Below are positions 15,959-24,147 of a stretch of DNA of 64,000 bases, in pieces. The translations under genes and the position numbers were made by a program. Numbering within the stretch: position 1 is the stretch's first letter; each line of letters begins with the position of its first letter. A model generated the notes under the pieces. It was given only the letters and a program-made list of their open reading frames with translations, ran no database searches and was not told the origin of the DNA. Location: the IMG/VR virus record IMGVR_UViG_3300042385_001265, positions 1-64,000 of that record, one strand, 5' to 3'. The DNA comes from a virus.

Positions 15959-16552
15959 ATGCAAAAATACGATTCGGTACAATCTTTATTTAAAAGTTTT
16001 CCAGATACTGTACTATTAGTTGGTAATGGTAAAATGGATAATCAAGGGGAATTTATAGATTCGTATGAATGTGTAATTAGGTTTAATGATTTTCAAATAG
16101 AAGGGTATGAGGGTGATGTTGGAACAAAAGTATCAGCAATATCTTTCCATTGTAGTGATTTTACATTACCACATACAAAATACATGCTACCTAATTTTGA
16201 AAAATATGTAAACAAAACTCAGTTATTTACTACATCGGAAATACGTGGTAACAGTAAAAGAGAAATTTTACATATACAACCCAACACTCGATTATTAAAT
16301 GTTTCGCATCCATATATGAATGAATCAACTGCTAGGTTAACATCTGGAACCTCATTAGCATTAAATTTATCTTTATTTTTTAATAAAAATGTTCATTTGA
16401 TTGGGTTTGATGGAAATAAAACAGGTCACTATTATGACCCCACATATGATGAAGTTGCAGAAGCTAAGAAAGCGGGTATAGTTGGACCGGCTCATAATAT
16501 TAATTATGAGTTTAATATACTTAAAAATATTTCAAACATAACTTTAATATAA
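15959..16552 (+). CDS. GT29-like sialyltransferase
   Basis: 197 aa. The sialylmotifs are recognisable: VGNG at 21-24 with SYECVIRFN at 35-43 (L motif), SGTSLALNLSLFF at 129-141 with HLIGFDG at 146-152 (S motif), and histidines H157 and H179 in the later part. GT29 enzymes transfer an ulosonic acid such as sialic acid from its CMP form. Two genes downstream lies a CMP-ulosonate synthetase domain that could make the donor. Acceptor unknown: host surface glycan or virion glycan. Confidence 0.78.
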   Translation: MQKYDSVQSLFKSFPDTVLLVGNGKMDNQGEFIDSYECVIRFNDFQIEGYEGDVGTKVSAISFHCSDFTLPHTKYMLPNFEKYVNKTQLFTTSEIRGNSKREILHIQPNTRLLNVSHPYMNESTARLTSGTSLALNLSLFFNKNVHLIGFDGNKTGHYYDPTYDEVAEAKKAGIVGPAHNINYEFNILKNISNITLI

Positions 16553-16936
16553 ATGGGAGATTTTGCTGAGTTTTTGGAAAAATCTAAAAAGGTAGTTGCA
16601 TTAGATTTTGATGGAGTAATTCATAATGATTCTAAAGGATTTTTTGATGGTACTATATATGGTGAACCAATGGAAGGAACTGAAACTGCGTTGAAGTATC
16701 TAAGTGATAATTATAAAATAGTAATATTCAGTTGCAAATCAAACCCAAACAGACCATTGATTAATGATAAAACAGGAACTGAGTTAATTTGGGATTGGTT
16801 GGAATCTTATAATTTTAAACAATACATTTCGGATGTAGTTTGGGGTAAACCAAACGCATTTGTTTATGTGGATGATAAAGGATTTACTTTTAAAAATTGG
16901 ACAGATACATTAGAACACATAAAGTATATAAAATAA
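16553..16936 (+). CDS. HAD-family phosphatase
   Basis: 127 aa. VALDFDGVIH at 15-24 holds D18-x-D20, then IVIFSCKS (motif II) and FVYVDDKGF (motif IV, DD). Its short, cap-less layout resembles the BT0820-type HAD proteins of Bacteroidota. It directly abuts the GT29 gene and sits 4 bases before the aldolase/CMP-synthetase fusion, so it may dephosphorylate an ulosonate phosphate. The substrate is inferred. Confidence 0.78.
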   Translation: MGDFAEFLEKSKKVVALDFDGVIHNDSKGFFDGTIYGEPMEGTETALKYLSDNYKIVIFSCKSNPNRPLINDKTGTELIWDWLESYNFKQYISDVVWGKPNAFVYVDDKGFTFKNWTDTLEHIKYIK

Positions 16937-16940
16937 ATTT

Positions 16941-18653
16941 ATGAAAAAGGTTAAAATTTTAGATTGTACTTTAAGAGATGGTGGATACTATACCAATTGG
17001 AATTTTGAACCAAAAATGGTTAAAGATTTAGTATTTTCATTGGATACGTCTGGTGTGGATGTTATTGAGATTGGTTATAAATCACCACTAAAAGGTGGGC
17101 AATTTAGAAAATGTAATGATAGATTTATTTGGGAAATATTAGAATATAGATTACCACTAAATTCTAAATTAGCATTTATGATTGATGCTAAAGATTTTAT
17201 TAAAGGAGATTCTATTGATTTTGCATTGATTGATAATATTATTCATCAAAAATCCGATTCACCATTTTCAATTTGTAGATTGGCAATAAAACATTCTGAA
17301 ATAACCCACTCAATTGGAATTGCAAATCATATAAAAAATAAAGGATATGATTTGATGATAAATTTGATGAGTATTTCTATGTTATCGGATGATGAAATGC
17401 GAGATTTTAGTAAATTAGTAAATGTTAATCCAATAGCATTATATTTTGCTGATTCATATGGTAATGTTGAACCAAGTAAAGTAAAAGAAATTGTTAAAAT
17501 TTTTAAAGAATTTGGATGTGATATTGGTATTCATACACATGATAACATTGGATTAGCATTCGCTAATTGTATATCTGCTTTAGAGGAAGGTGTAGTGTGG
17601 TTGGATGGTACATTATTAGGAATGGGTAGGGGTGTTGGAAACGTAAAGACCGAACAATTAGTTACATATTTGCAATACAAATTCAAATTATATAATTCAT
17701 CACCACTTCATAAAGTTTTAACGGATTGGATGATTCCATTACATATAACTCACAATTGGGGATTTACTCACAATTATATGATAAGTGGAATGAAGCACAT
17801 TCATCCATTATATCCACAAACATTACAATCTTCATTTTTAAATCCAAATAGAATAGAGAATATTTTATTGGATATTGAAAATTCAGAAACTTACGATTAT
17901 TCAAAGATTGAAAAAACATTAAAACCAAAAATAGCAGTTGTTATTCCAGCAAGATACAAATCTTCAAGATTCCCAGGAAAACCATTAGCAAAAATCCAAA
18001 ATAAAGAAATGATTATTTGGGTTGCTGAAATAGCTAAGAATTCAGTTGGAATTGAAAATGTGTATATAGCAACTGAAAATGAAGAAATTGTAGATTTAGT
18101 TAACAGCTATGGATATAATGTAATATTAACTTCAGATTCTTGTTTAACTGGAACTGATAGAGTTGCTGAAGCAACAATGGAAATTGATGCTGATATTATT
18201 ATAAATATCCAAGGTGATGAACCATTATTGGACCCAACTGATATTGATAAGGTAATTCAAGCTAAGTTGAAATATCCAAACCATATTGTAAATTGTATGT
18301 CTTATTTAAACAAACATGAAAATGTAGAGGATAAGAAAATACCAAAAGTAATTACCAATTTAAATGATGAGTTAATCTATATGTCTAGGAATCCAATACC
18401 CGGAACCAAAACAGGTAATGGTAACCATCCCAAAAAGCAGGTATGTATATACGCATTTAATAGAGAGCACCTTAAAGAATTTAGTAGTTTTGGTAAAAAA
18501 ACTCCATTAGAATATGATGAGGATATTGAAATCATTAGATTTTTAGAGATGGGGCATAAAATTAAAATGGTTATGTTAGATAACCAATCCCATGCAGTTG
18601 ATTATCCCGAAGATATTCAAATTGTTGAAGAAATTTTATCGAAAAGCTTGTAG
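16941..18653 (+). CDS. aldolase / CMP-ulosonate synthetase fusion
   Basis: 570 aa, two domains. Residues 1 to about 290 are a DRE-TIM (HMGL-like) aldolase: DCTLRDGGY at 8-16, a later HTHDNIGLA and a GMGRGVGN segment. Residues from about 331 are a KdsB-type cytidylyltransferase: VVIPARYKSSRFPGKPL, then TGTDRVAEA and NIQGDEPLL. Together they could make a 3-deoxy-ulosonic acid from pyruvate and an aldehyde sugar and activate it with CTP. The fusion in one chain is unusual. Its last codons (KSL stop) overlap the -33 box of the promoter at 18647. Confidence 0.85.
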   Translation: MKKVKILDCTLRDGGYYTNWNFEPKMVKDLVFSLDTSGVDVIEIGYKSPLKGGQFRKCNDRFIWEILEYRLPLNSKLAFMIDAKDFIKGDSIDFALIDNIIHQKSDSPFSICRLAIKHSEITHSIGIANHIKNKGYDLMINLMSISMLSDDEMRDFSKLVNVNPIALYFADSYGNVEPSKVKEIVKIFKEFGCDIGIHTHDNIGLAFANCISALEEGVVWLDGTLLGMGRGVGNVKTEQLVTYLQYKFKLYNSSPLHKVLTDWMIPLHITHNWGFTHNYMISGMKHIHPLYPQTLQSSFLNPNRIENILLDIENSETYDYSKIEKTLKPKIAVVIPARYKSSRFPGKPLAKIQNKEMIIWVAEIAKNSVGIENVYIATENEEIVDLVNSYGYNVILTSDSCLTGTDRVAEATMEIDADIIINIQGDEPLLDPTDIDKVIQAKLKYPNHIVNCMSYLNKHENVEDKKIPKVITNLNDELIYMSRNPIPGTKTGNGNHPKKQVCIYAFNREHLKEFSSFGKKTPLEYDEDIEIIRFLEMGHKIKMVMLDNQSHAVDYPEDIQIVEEILSKSL

Positions 18654-18678
18654 ATATCGATAATTTTTCGTATATTTG
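18647..18678 (+). promoter_or_regulatory. early promoter (CTTG / TATATTTG)
   Basis: CTTG at 18647-18650, a 20-nt spacer, then TATATTTG at 18671-18678. The -33 region lies inside the end of the upstream gene. Confidence 0.85.
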
Positions 18679-18695
18679 TATAAATAAAATAAGTT

Positions 18696-18905
18696 ATGGA
18701 AACATTTGTAATATTAGCATATGAGGGTGGTGATTTAAACGGACGTTGTTACTTAGTAGCAGTTTGTGATTCTCAATTTATAGCACAACGATATGCGGAT
18801 AGTGAATCTGCATCAACCCGTAAGAAATTTGGATGTAGAGTTTATAGAAAACTTATGAACGCTCCTATTACTGAATTGGATACCTTAGTTTATCAAACAA
18901 AATAA
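18696..18905 (+). CDS. small hypothetical protein
   Basis: 69 aa, soluble alpha/beta pattern (FVILAYEGGDLNGRCYLVAV). It is the first gene after an early promoter and precedes the IMP dehydrogenase gene by 15 bases. No family was recognised. Confidence 0.58.
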   Translation: METFVILAYEGGDLNGRCYLVAVCDSQFIAQRYADSESASTRKKFGCRVYRKLMNAPITELDTLVYQTK

Positions 18906-18920
18906 AAACCAAAAAGTTAC

Positions 18921-19994
18921 ATGAAACAATCACTTACATACGATGATATCCAATTGGTACCAGCGTATTCAAACGTAAACTCCCGCCAAAACATTAATCT
19001 AAATACATTGGTAAGTAGACGATATGGATTAATGAATCCATTAGTAGCATCCCCAATGGATACGGTGTGTGAATTAGATATGGCATTCAAAATGTTTCTA
19101 ATGGGAGGTGTTGGATGTATTCACCGATTTATGTCAATTGAAGAGCAAGCTAAACAAATTAAAATGTTAAGCTATAAAATCTATGGTGATGGGTTTGGTG
19201 GTCCATATGAAGATTGGGGAATTATGTATGATGATTGGCATGCTGAAATTAAACAAATTCCAATTATGGCTGCAATTGGTGTTCAGGGAGAAGATAAGGT
19301 AAGAGCTACTAAATTGGTAGAAGCTGGTGCCAATATTTTGGTTATCGATGTAGCGCATGGACATCACCAAAATGTAATCGATATGATTGTATGGTGTAAA
19401 CAAAATCCACTATTTGAAAAGGTGGATATCATTGCGGGTAATATCGCAACTGCTGAGGCAGCTGTAGCATTAGAATCAGCTGGGGCAGATGGATTGAGAG
19501 TTGGAATTGGTGGAGGTTCACTTTGTACTACTCGAATCAAAACTGGGTTTGGTGTACCAAATGTAAGTTGTATTGAGGATATCGCTACGATATCAAATGT
19601 ACCAATTATGGCTGATGGTGGAATTAGAGGAAGTGGTGATATTGCTAAAGCGTTAGCGGTTGGAGCAGATTGTGTTATGATTGGTTCACTAATTGCTGGA
19701 ACTGATGAATCACCCGGTCAAATTATTGAAAAAGGAAACGGATTGTATAAACGTTATAGAGGTTCAGCATCATTAGAAACTAAGGTATCACATGGACAGG
19801 CAGCTAGAAACGTAGAAGGTGAATCAACTATTATACCTTATAAAGGTGGAGTAAAATATGTAATAAATGGATTATTGGATGGAGTAAAATCGGCACTATC
19901 TTATGGTGGTGCAAATTCAATATCTGAATTCAGCCCAAAATGGGTTCAAGTAACTAACGCCGGATTAACTGAAGGCAAACCTCACTTACTATAA
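18921..19994 (+). CDS. guaB: IMP dehydrogenase lacking CBS domains
   Basis: 357 aa TIM-barrel enzyme. LTYDDIQLVPAYS at 5-17 is the family start. The catalytic loop GGGSLCTTRIKTGFGVP carries C202, and the phosphate site MADGGIRGSGD and the flap region KRYRGSASLE follow. GFGVP favours IMP dehydrogenase over GMP reductase (usually GVGYP). The two CBS domains of cellular GuaB (about 120 aa) are missing, so nucleotide feedback control may be lost. It would raise GMP supply for phage DNA synthesis. GMP reductase is the less likely alternative. Confidence 0.87.
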   Translation: MKQSLTYDDIQLVPAYSNVNSRQNINLNTLVSRRYGLMNPLVASPMDTVCELDMAFKMFLMGGVGCIHRFMSIEEQAKQIKMLSYKIYGDGFGGPYEDWGIMYDDWHAEIKQIPIMAAIGVQGEDKVRATKLVEAGANILVIDVAHGHHQNVIDMIVWCKQNPLFEKVDIIAGNIATAEAAVALESAGADGLRVGIGGGSLCTTRIKTGFGVPNVSCIEDIATISNVPIMADGGIRGSGDIAKALAVGADCVMIGSLIAGTDESPGQIIEKGNGLYKRYRGSASLETKVSHGQAARNVEGESTIIPYKGGVKYVINGLLDGVKSALSYGGANSISEFSPKWVQVTNAGLTEGKPHLL

Positions 19995-20186
19995 ATGATA
20001 GAAAAAATTAAAAAATACTTCAAAGATAAACGGGAATTGGATGAAGAAAATGGTAGATTAAAACACCAAATTTATTTAATGCAGGAGTATATTCAAGCTC
20101 AAAAAGAAGCTATTATACAATTAGAAAGAAAAATTGAAATCTCACAACAAATGTGGGATGTGGAAAATTTAACAAAAAAGTATTAG
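19995..20186 (+). CDS. small coiled-coil protein
   Basis: 63 aa, helical heptads throughout (LKHQIYLMQEYIQAQKEAI). It starts directly after the IMP dehydrogenase stop codon, so translation is probably coupled. Function unknown. Confidence 0.6.
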   Translation: MIEKIKKYFKDKRELDEENGRLKHQIYLMQEYIQAQKEAIIQLERKIEISQQMWDVENLTKKY

Positions 20187-20188
20187 TT

Positions 20189-20392
20189 ATGATGTTACAA
20201 TATGGACAAGAAATTTTAATATATTTAGTTTTAGGATTTGGATTTACTATGTTTTATGATTGGCTCCTATCAAGAGGAGGTGATGATGAATTACAATTTA
20301 ATAATTTTGAAAGAGCTTTGATGGTTATTGTATGGCCGGTTTTTTTCACAATTACAATTATTAATCTTATCAAATACCTTAATGAAGAATGA
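20189..20392 (+). CDS. small membrane protein
   Basis: 67 aa from ATG 20189; a longer frame from 20153 would overlap the previous gene. Hydrophobic segments are at about 10-24 and 44-60. It overlaps the glutamyl-tRNA reductase start by 4 bases (ATGA). Confidence 0.6.
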   Translation: MMLQYGQEILIYLVLGFGFTMFYDWLLSRGGDDELQFNNFERALMVIVWPVFFTITIINLIKYLNEE

Positions 20393-21402
20393 TATTTAAA
20401 CCACTAAATTGTGTTGGTATTAGTTATAAAAAAACTGAGTTATCTGTAAGAAGTAAATTTGCACTAACTGAATCTGCTATTTTAGAAAGGTATTCTAATA
20501 GCGGATTATTTCATTTTTTTATCATTTCAACTTGTAATAGAACTGAAATCTATTCATTTGACCAACCAGAGGATGAACTTTTGAAACTTTTGGTAGGTGA
20601 TGGTGATATGGAACTATTCAAAAGAGAAGCATATTACATTAATGATAGGGAATGTTTTGAACATTTAGTAGAAGTTGCATCTGGAATGGACTCTCAGTTA
20701 TTGGGTGATTATGAAGTGGCTGGTCAGATTAAGGATGCACTTAGAATGGCAGGTATTTCAGCTAAGTTGGGTGGGTATTTTGAAAAGATAACCAACTTTG
20801 CACAATCGATAGCTAAAACAATACGTTCAGAAACTAAAATATCAGAGGGTTCAGTATCAGTATCAAACGCAGCTGTTGAATATATTAAGGAAAATGTAAC
20901 CGATATTCAGAACAAAACGATTTTGGTAATTGGTGCTGGTAAGATGGGTAGAGCCACAATGAGAAATATCATTACGGAATTGGATACCAACGAAATTACG
21001 TTATTGAATCGAACTGAATCGTTATCAGATAAGATAGCAAAACAATTGGATGTAAAAAGTGATAGATATTCAAGCCTCCAAAGGTATATTAAATTGGCTG
21101 ATATCATTATAGTAGCAACCAATGCGGACTATCATATCATAAATTTTAATGATGTGGAAGGTACCAAAGTTATAATCGATTTATCAGTACCACAAAATGT
21201 GGACCCGCTGATTGGAACTCAATCGAATATAAAACTGATTGATGTGGATGGATTATCTAAGGTAAAGGATGCAACTTTGAAAATGAGGCAAGGTGAGATA
21301 CCAAAAGCTAAGGATATAATGAAGGTAAGATTGGATAAATTTGAACTACAAATCAACAATGGGGTTGAATTTGTGAAAAAGTATATTATTAACAATGAAT
21401 AA
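20389..21402 (+). CDS. hemA: glutamyl-tRNA reductase
   Basis: 337 aa. The catalytic cysteine C49 lies in STCNRTEIY (47-55). Substrate-domain segments EVASGMDSQLLGDYEVAGQIK and the NAD(P)-binding VIGAGKMGRAT (about 180-190) are conserved. The enzyme reduces Glu-tRNA to glutamate-1-semialdehyde, the first step of C5 haem synthesis. It is shorter than cellular HemA (about 420 aa), and most of the C-terminal dimerisation domain seems to be missing. Rare in phages; the same window encodes a tRNA-Glu. Activity on tetrapyrrole synthesis is inferred. Confidence 0.87.
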   Translation: MIFKPLNCVGISYKKTELSVRSKFALTESAILERYSNSGLFHFFIISTCNRTEIYSFDQPEDELLKLLVGDGDMELFKREAYYINDRECFEHLVEVASGMDSQLLGDYEVAGQIKDALRMAGISAKLGGYFEKITNFAQSIAKTIRSETKISEGSVSVSNAAVEYIKENVTDIQNKTILVIGAGKMGRATMRNIITELDTNEITLLNRTESLSDKIAKQLDVKSDRYSSLQRYIKLADIIIVATNADYHIINFNDVEGTKVIIDLSVPQNVDPLIGTQSNIKLIDVDGLSKVKDATLKMRQGEIPKAKDIMKVRLDKFELQINNGVEFVKKYIINNE

Positions 21403-21529
21403 TTCAGATATAGGATACCCAGATTTGGAATGGCGTGATGATGAAATGAAAGTTTGTAAGAAATGCGGTAACGTATTCTATACAAAAACACCAACTGTAT
21501 GTCCACAATGTAAAGAACCAATAGAATGA
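21395..21529 (+). CDS. small zinc-ribbon protein
   Basis: 44 aa with CKKC and, 14 residues on, CPQC: a classic four-cysteine zinc ribbon. It overlaps HemA by 8 bases and the next gene by 4 (ATGA), which supports its translation. It may bind nucleic acid or a partner protein. Confidence 0.65.
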   Translation: MNNSDIGYPDLEWRDDEMKVCKKCGNVFYTKTPTVCPQCKEPIE

Positions 21530-22251
21530 GAATAGTACAAACCTTAACAACAACACCAAACGGATTTGGTGAACCTTATATCAAAGGGCAATTGGAATTG
21601 TTTCAATGTTCAATCAAAATGGCTAGAAGATTTCATCCAATTACACTTTATACGGATGAAAGGGGAGCTAACGAATTGGGGAATTTTGTAAATGAAGTGA
21701 AGTTTTTGGAAAAGAATACTGAGAATTACCTATGGTGCGAACCGAAGTTTGAAGCAATGAAAAGAGAAACCGGTGATTTTATTCATATGGATGGGGATGT
21801 GTTTTTAGCAGAACCACTTATCATACCTGATAGTTACGATGTACTATATGATTTTAACGATGGTGAAATTGGGGATAAGTACTATGCAAATAATATTCAA
21901 GTATTTGATGAATGGGGAATCAAAGAGATTTTTCCACATTGGAGTCCAATATGGGATGGAGCTCATAACGTAGGGTTACTATCGTTTAAGAACCCTGAGC
22001 ATATGAAATTGTATATGGATACATTCTATGCTATTAAGGAATTCTATTTCAAAAAATCAAGGGAAACTGGGAATCGGTTAGTACTGCCGGAATTGATAAT
22101 GGAGCAGCTATCGCTTAAGTTACTAGCAAATGGTGAAGGATGGAAGGATTTTGGACTAGGTAGAATGAACTCCTATATTCATATGTACTCTGGAAGGAAA
22201 TTTCAATGGGGGTTTATGGAATTAATTGAAAATATGAATCGAACATTATAA
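21526..22251 (+). CDS. glycosyltransferase-like protein (DUF6734-like)
   Basis: 241 aa. The early LYTDERGANEL and the central FIHMDGDVFLAEPL (D-x-D at about 88-90) fit a GT-A type glycosyltransferase that binds a metal and a sugar nucleotide. The later WDGAHNVGLLSFKNPEHMKLY also fits this fold, and I associate the whole layout with DUF6734. Acceptor and donor unknown. Coupled to the zinc-ribbon gene upstream and to a 64-aa gene downstream. Confidence 0.68.
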   Translation: MRIVQTLTTTPNGFGEPYIKGQLELFQCSIKMARRFHPITLYTDERGANELGNFVNEVKFLEKNTENYLWCEPKFEAMKRETGDFIHMDGDVFLAEPLIIPDSYDVLYDFNDGEIGDKYYANNIQVFDEWGIKEIFPHWSPIWDGAHNVGLLSFKNPEHMKLYMDTFYAIKEFYFKKSRETGNRLVLPELIMEQLSLKLLANGEGWKDFGLGRMNSYIHMYSGRKFQWGFMELIENMNRTL

Positions 22252-22445
22252 TGAGTAGTAACGAATGGAATTGGATGGATAGGCGGGATATTACTCAACA
22301 AAAAAATTGGGTAATTGTAAAGGATACAAATGTCTACAAATATAATAGCTGGAATGAAGCTGTGGTTATAAACCAAATGATAGGTGGAATTCTAATGAGT
22401 GAAGATTATTATGAAAATCACTATAAGAATGAAACGGATATTTAA
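22251..22445 (+). CDS. small protein at operon end
   Basis: 64 aa, tryptophan-rich start (SSNEWNWMDRRD). Its ATG shares a base with the upstream stop. A terminator follows 10 bases after its stop. No family was recognised. Confidence 0.6.
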   Translation: MSSNEWNWMDRRDITQQKNWVIVKDTNVYKYNSWNEAVVINQMIGGILMSEDYYENHYKNETDI

Positions 22446-22454
22446 ACGAATCCT

Positions 22455-22481
22455 AACCCACCCCGAAAAGGTGGGTTTTTT
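22455..22481 (+). terminator. Rho-independent terminator
   Basis: AACCCACC pairs with GGTGGGTT around CCGAAAA, followed by a T run. It ends the IMP dehydrogenase-HemA unit. Confidence 0.88.
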
Positions 22482-22642
22482 AATGTCCAATCCAAACTGG
22501 AGCTGTGAAACCAATGATAAAAATAAATCAGCTAAGAATAGTAATAGTAGTAGTATAGATACATAACGTATAGAGAATAAACAAAAATCAAAAGAACTCC
22601 CTATATATAAGGGAAGTACTAACTCACTAACACCCCACTCAG

Positions 22643-22795
22643 ATGAAAACAAATCAAAACCAAAAGGTCTTATTAAAGATACTATTCACCCTAATGGAAA
22701 TAGAAGAGATAGTAGAAGGAAAAGAAGAAATGGAAGAAGTAAGAGAGAAGATAGATAAGATAAAGGAAATACTAGTAGAAGAGATAGAGGGCTAA
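22643..22795 (+). CDS. possible small coiled-coil protein
   Basis: 50 aa, almost only E, K, I and L after residue 15 (EIEEIVEGKEEMEEVREK), a strong heptad pattern. No promoter or ribosome site was seen. It stands alone in an otherwise non-coding region, so it may be a chance frame. Confidence 0.4.
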   Translation: MKTNQNQKVLLKILFTLMEIEEIVEGKEEMEEVREKIDKIKEILVEEIEG

Positions 22796-23200
22796 CGAAA
22801 CCCTTACACACTCAAGCTACACCACTCTCAAATCGCTATTGTGATACCCCCGAAAATTTAACTACACCGAAAGCCCCACCCAAAGGGGCTCCTTGATTTT
22901 GATATAAAGAGGTATTAACACCTAATGTCAATGAATCCTTACCACTTTCTCCCACAAATTCCCACCACTTACCACATTGTTGAAAAGAGGATGTGGAAAA
23001 GCAACCTATCAACCGGGTTGAGAAGCTTAAGGGGGGATGTGTTTAGCTCCTAGCTTTTCTCCCTATGGTTTTACCACACTTCTCCGAGCAATCCCATCCC
23101 AATCCCATTACGGAATCCCAAGCCAATGGTGACAAACCCTGGCGATAGCTAAAAACGGGGCTAAAAGGGTACAAAGATACAAAAAATATTTCACATAGCA

Positions 23201-23303
23201 AAATAAAGTTATGAACAAAGAATTTCATAACGGGCTCATCCTCAATGGCTTATGAGTGTTGATAACTTTATTTATCCACAATTGGCTGTTGATAACTTTA
23301 TTT
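23201..23303. repeat. DnaA-box-like repeat cluster, possible replication origin
   Basis: A 17-bp word TGTTGATAACTTTATTT occurs at 23257-23273 and 23287-23303, and an inverted copy with one mismatch lies at 23201-23217. The two direct copies start with TGTTGATAA, a DnaA-box variant. Between them a perfect consensus TTATCCACA stands at 23272-23280. The last copy leads straight into an early promoter. Origin function is inferred from this arrangement. Confidence 0.55.
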
Positions 23304-23332
23304 GGAAATGTGAGAAATTCTTCGTATCTTTA
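23301..23332 (+). promoter_or_regulatory. orphan early promoter in non-coding region
   Basis: TTTG at 23301-23304, a 20-nt spacer, then TATCTTTA at 23325-23332. No gene follows for 260 bases, and the next gene has its own promoter at 23515. The transcript would be non-coding; T4 origins also use promoter transcripts as primers. Confidence 0.65.
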
Positions 23333-23514
23333 AGGGCTGGTGGGTGGGAGAGAACCTATTCTGATACTGCTGAAAATTAATATCCCGTTGGGAGCGATTT
23401 GGATTTCGTTTGACCATAGACGAAAATGAACCCCGGCATGCAAAAATGGGCTTGAACTCCACCAAAAAATGTGGAAAAAAAGTCTATCAAAATGGAAAAA
23501 TAAATGGCAAAAAG

Positions 23515-23546
23515 CTTGTGCAATCCAATTCTTTTTTGTATATTTG
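23515..23546 (+). promoter_or_regulatory. early promoter, extended type (CTTG / TATATTTG)
   Basis: CTTG at 23515-23518, a 20-nt spacer, then TATATTTG at 23539-23546, preceded by AAATGGCAAAAAG. The leader motif TTTAAACCCTTAAAA follows at 23572-23586. Confidence 0.85.
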
Positions 23547-23594
23547 AGTATAAGATTGAGAGAGAGATTAATTTAAACCCTTAAAATATAAAAG

Positions 23595-23861
23595 ATGAAC
23601 TATTCACAATTATCAAAGTTATCAGTAGAAGAGCTAAGAAGTATCAACCAAATGGTTGTTCAGTTGATTAAACAGAAACGTACCATTGAATCCTTAGAAA
23701 AGAAAATAGGATTGGAAGTTGGTATGAAAGTTAAAGTAAACCATCCTAAGTTGCAGGGTAGGGAGTTGGAGGTTGTTAAGATTAACCGAACCAAAGCTAA
23801 CCTAAGAGTGGTTGGTGGATATGCTTCTTACAACGTACCGGTTTCAATGATTCAATATTAA
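23595..23861 (+). CDS. small protein with SH3/KOW-like C terminus
   Basis: 88 aa. The first half is a helical SQLSKLSVEELRSINQMVV segment. The second half, GMKVKVNHPKLQGRELEVVKINRTKANL, has the alternating strand pattern of an SH3/KOW-like barrel, as found in some nucleic-acid binding proteins. The family is not certain. Confidence 0.6.
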   Translation: MNYSQLSKLSVEELRSINQMVVQLIKQKRTIESLEKKIGLEVGMKVKVNHPKLQGRELEVVKINRTKANLRVVGGYASYNVPVSMIQY

Positions 23862-23872
23862 TCCCCTTAGAT

Positions 23873-24136
23873 ATGATACATAGAGAATTTATTTTAGTAG
23901 CAAAGCAGGATATTAAAGAGTACACTCACAATATCGAAACAACGTACCTTAAAAAAGGAGAATCTATTACAGTAGCTGAAGATGTTTTTCTAAAACTACA
24001 AAACAATGAAACCATTGAAAGATGGACCAGAGAAGGTAGTGTTTCAATGGACAAGTATATGTTTGAGAACGAAGTAGCATATACTCAGGTAACCATTGAA
24101 TATGGTACACGAAAATTAGGACAACGTAAAAACTAA
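23873..24136 (+). CDS. hypothetical early protein
   Basis: 87 aa, mostly beta-strand pattern. It is preceded by CCCCTTAGATATG, a short form of the common leader motif. No family was recognised. Confidence 0.58.
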   Translation: MIHREFILVAKQDIKEYTHNIETTYLKKGESITVAEDVFLKLQNNETIERWTREGSVSMDKYMFENEVAYTQVTIEYGTRKLGQRKN

Positions 24137-24147
24137 ACCCCTTAGAT

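Larger units (their letters stand above)
22796..23594. other. long non-coding region, candidate origin
   Basis: About 800 bases without a supported gene, with more GC-rich runs than the neighbouring genes. It holds a hairpin AGCCCC/GGGGCT at 22872-22890 without a T run, three copies of a 17-bp repeat (23201-23303), an orphan early promoter (23301-23332) and the promoter of the next gene (23515-23546). Confidence 0.6.

Noticed and set aside
15539-15982. 147-residue minus-strand frame
   Set aside because: Reverse shadow of the DUF454 gene, which has a clear family match.
22392-22652. 86-residue hydrophobic minus-strand frame
   Set aside because: It covers the terminator and the end of the previous gene and consists of low-complexity A/T codons.
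22872-22890. Hairpin AGCCCC/GGGGCT as terminator
   Set aside because: No T run follows, and there is no gene close upstream.
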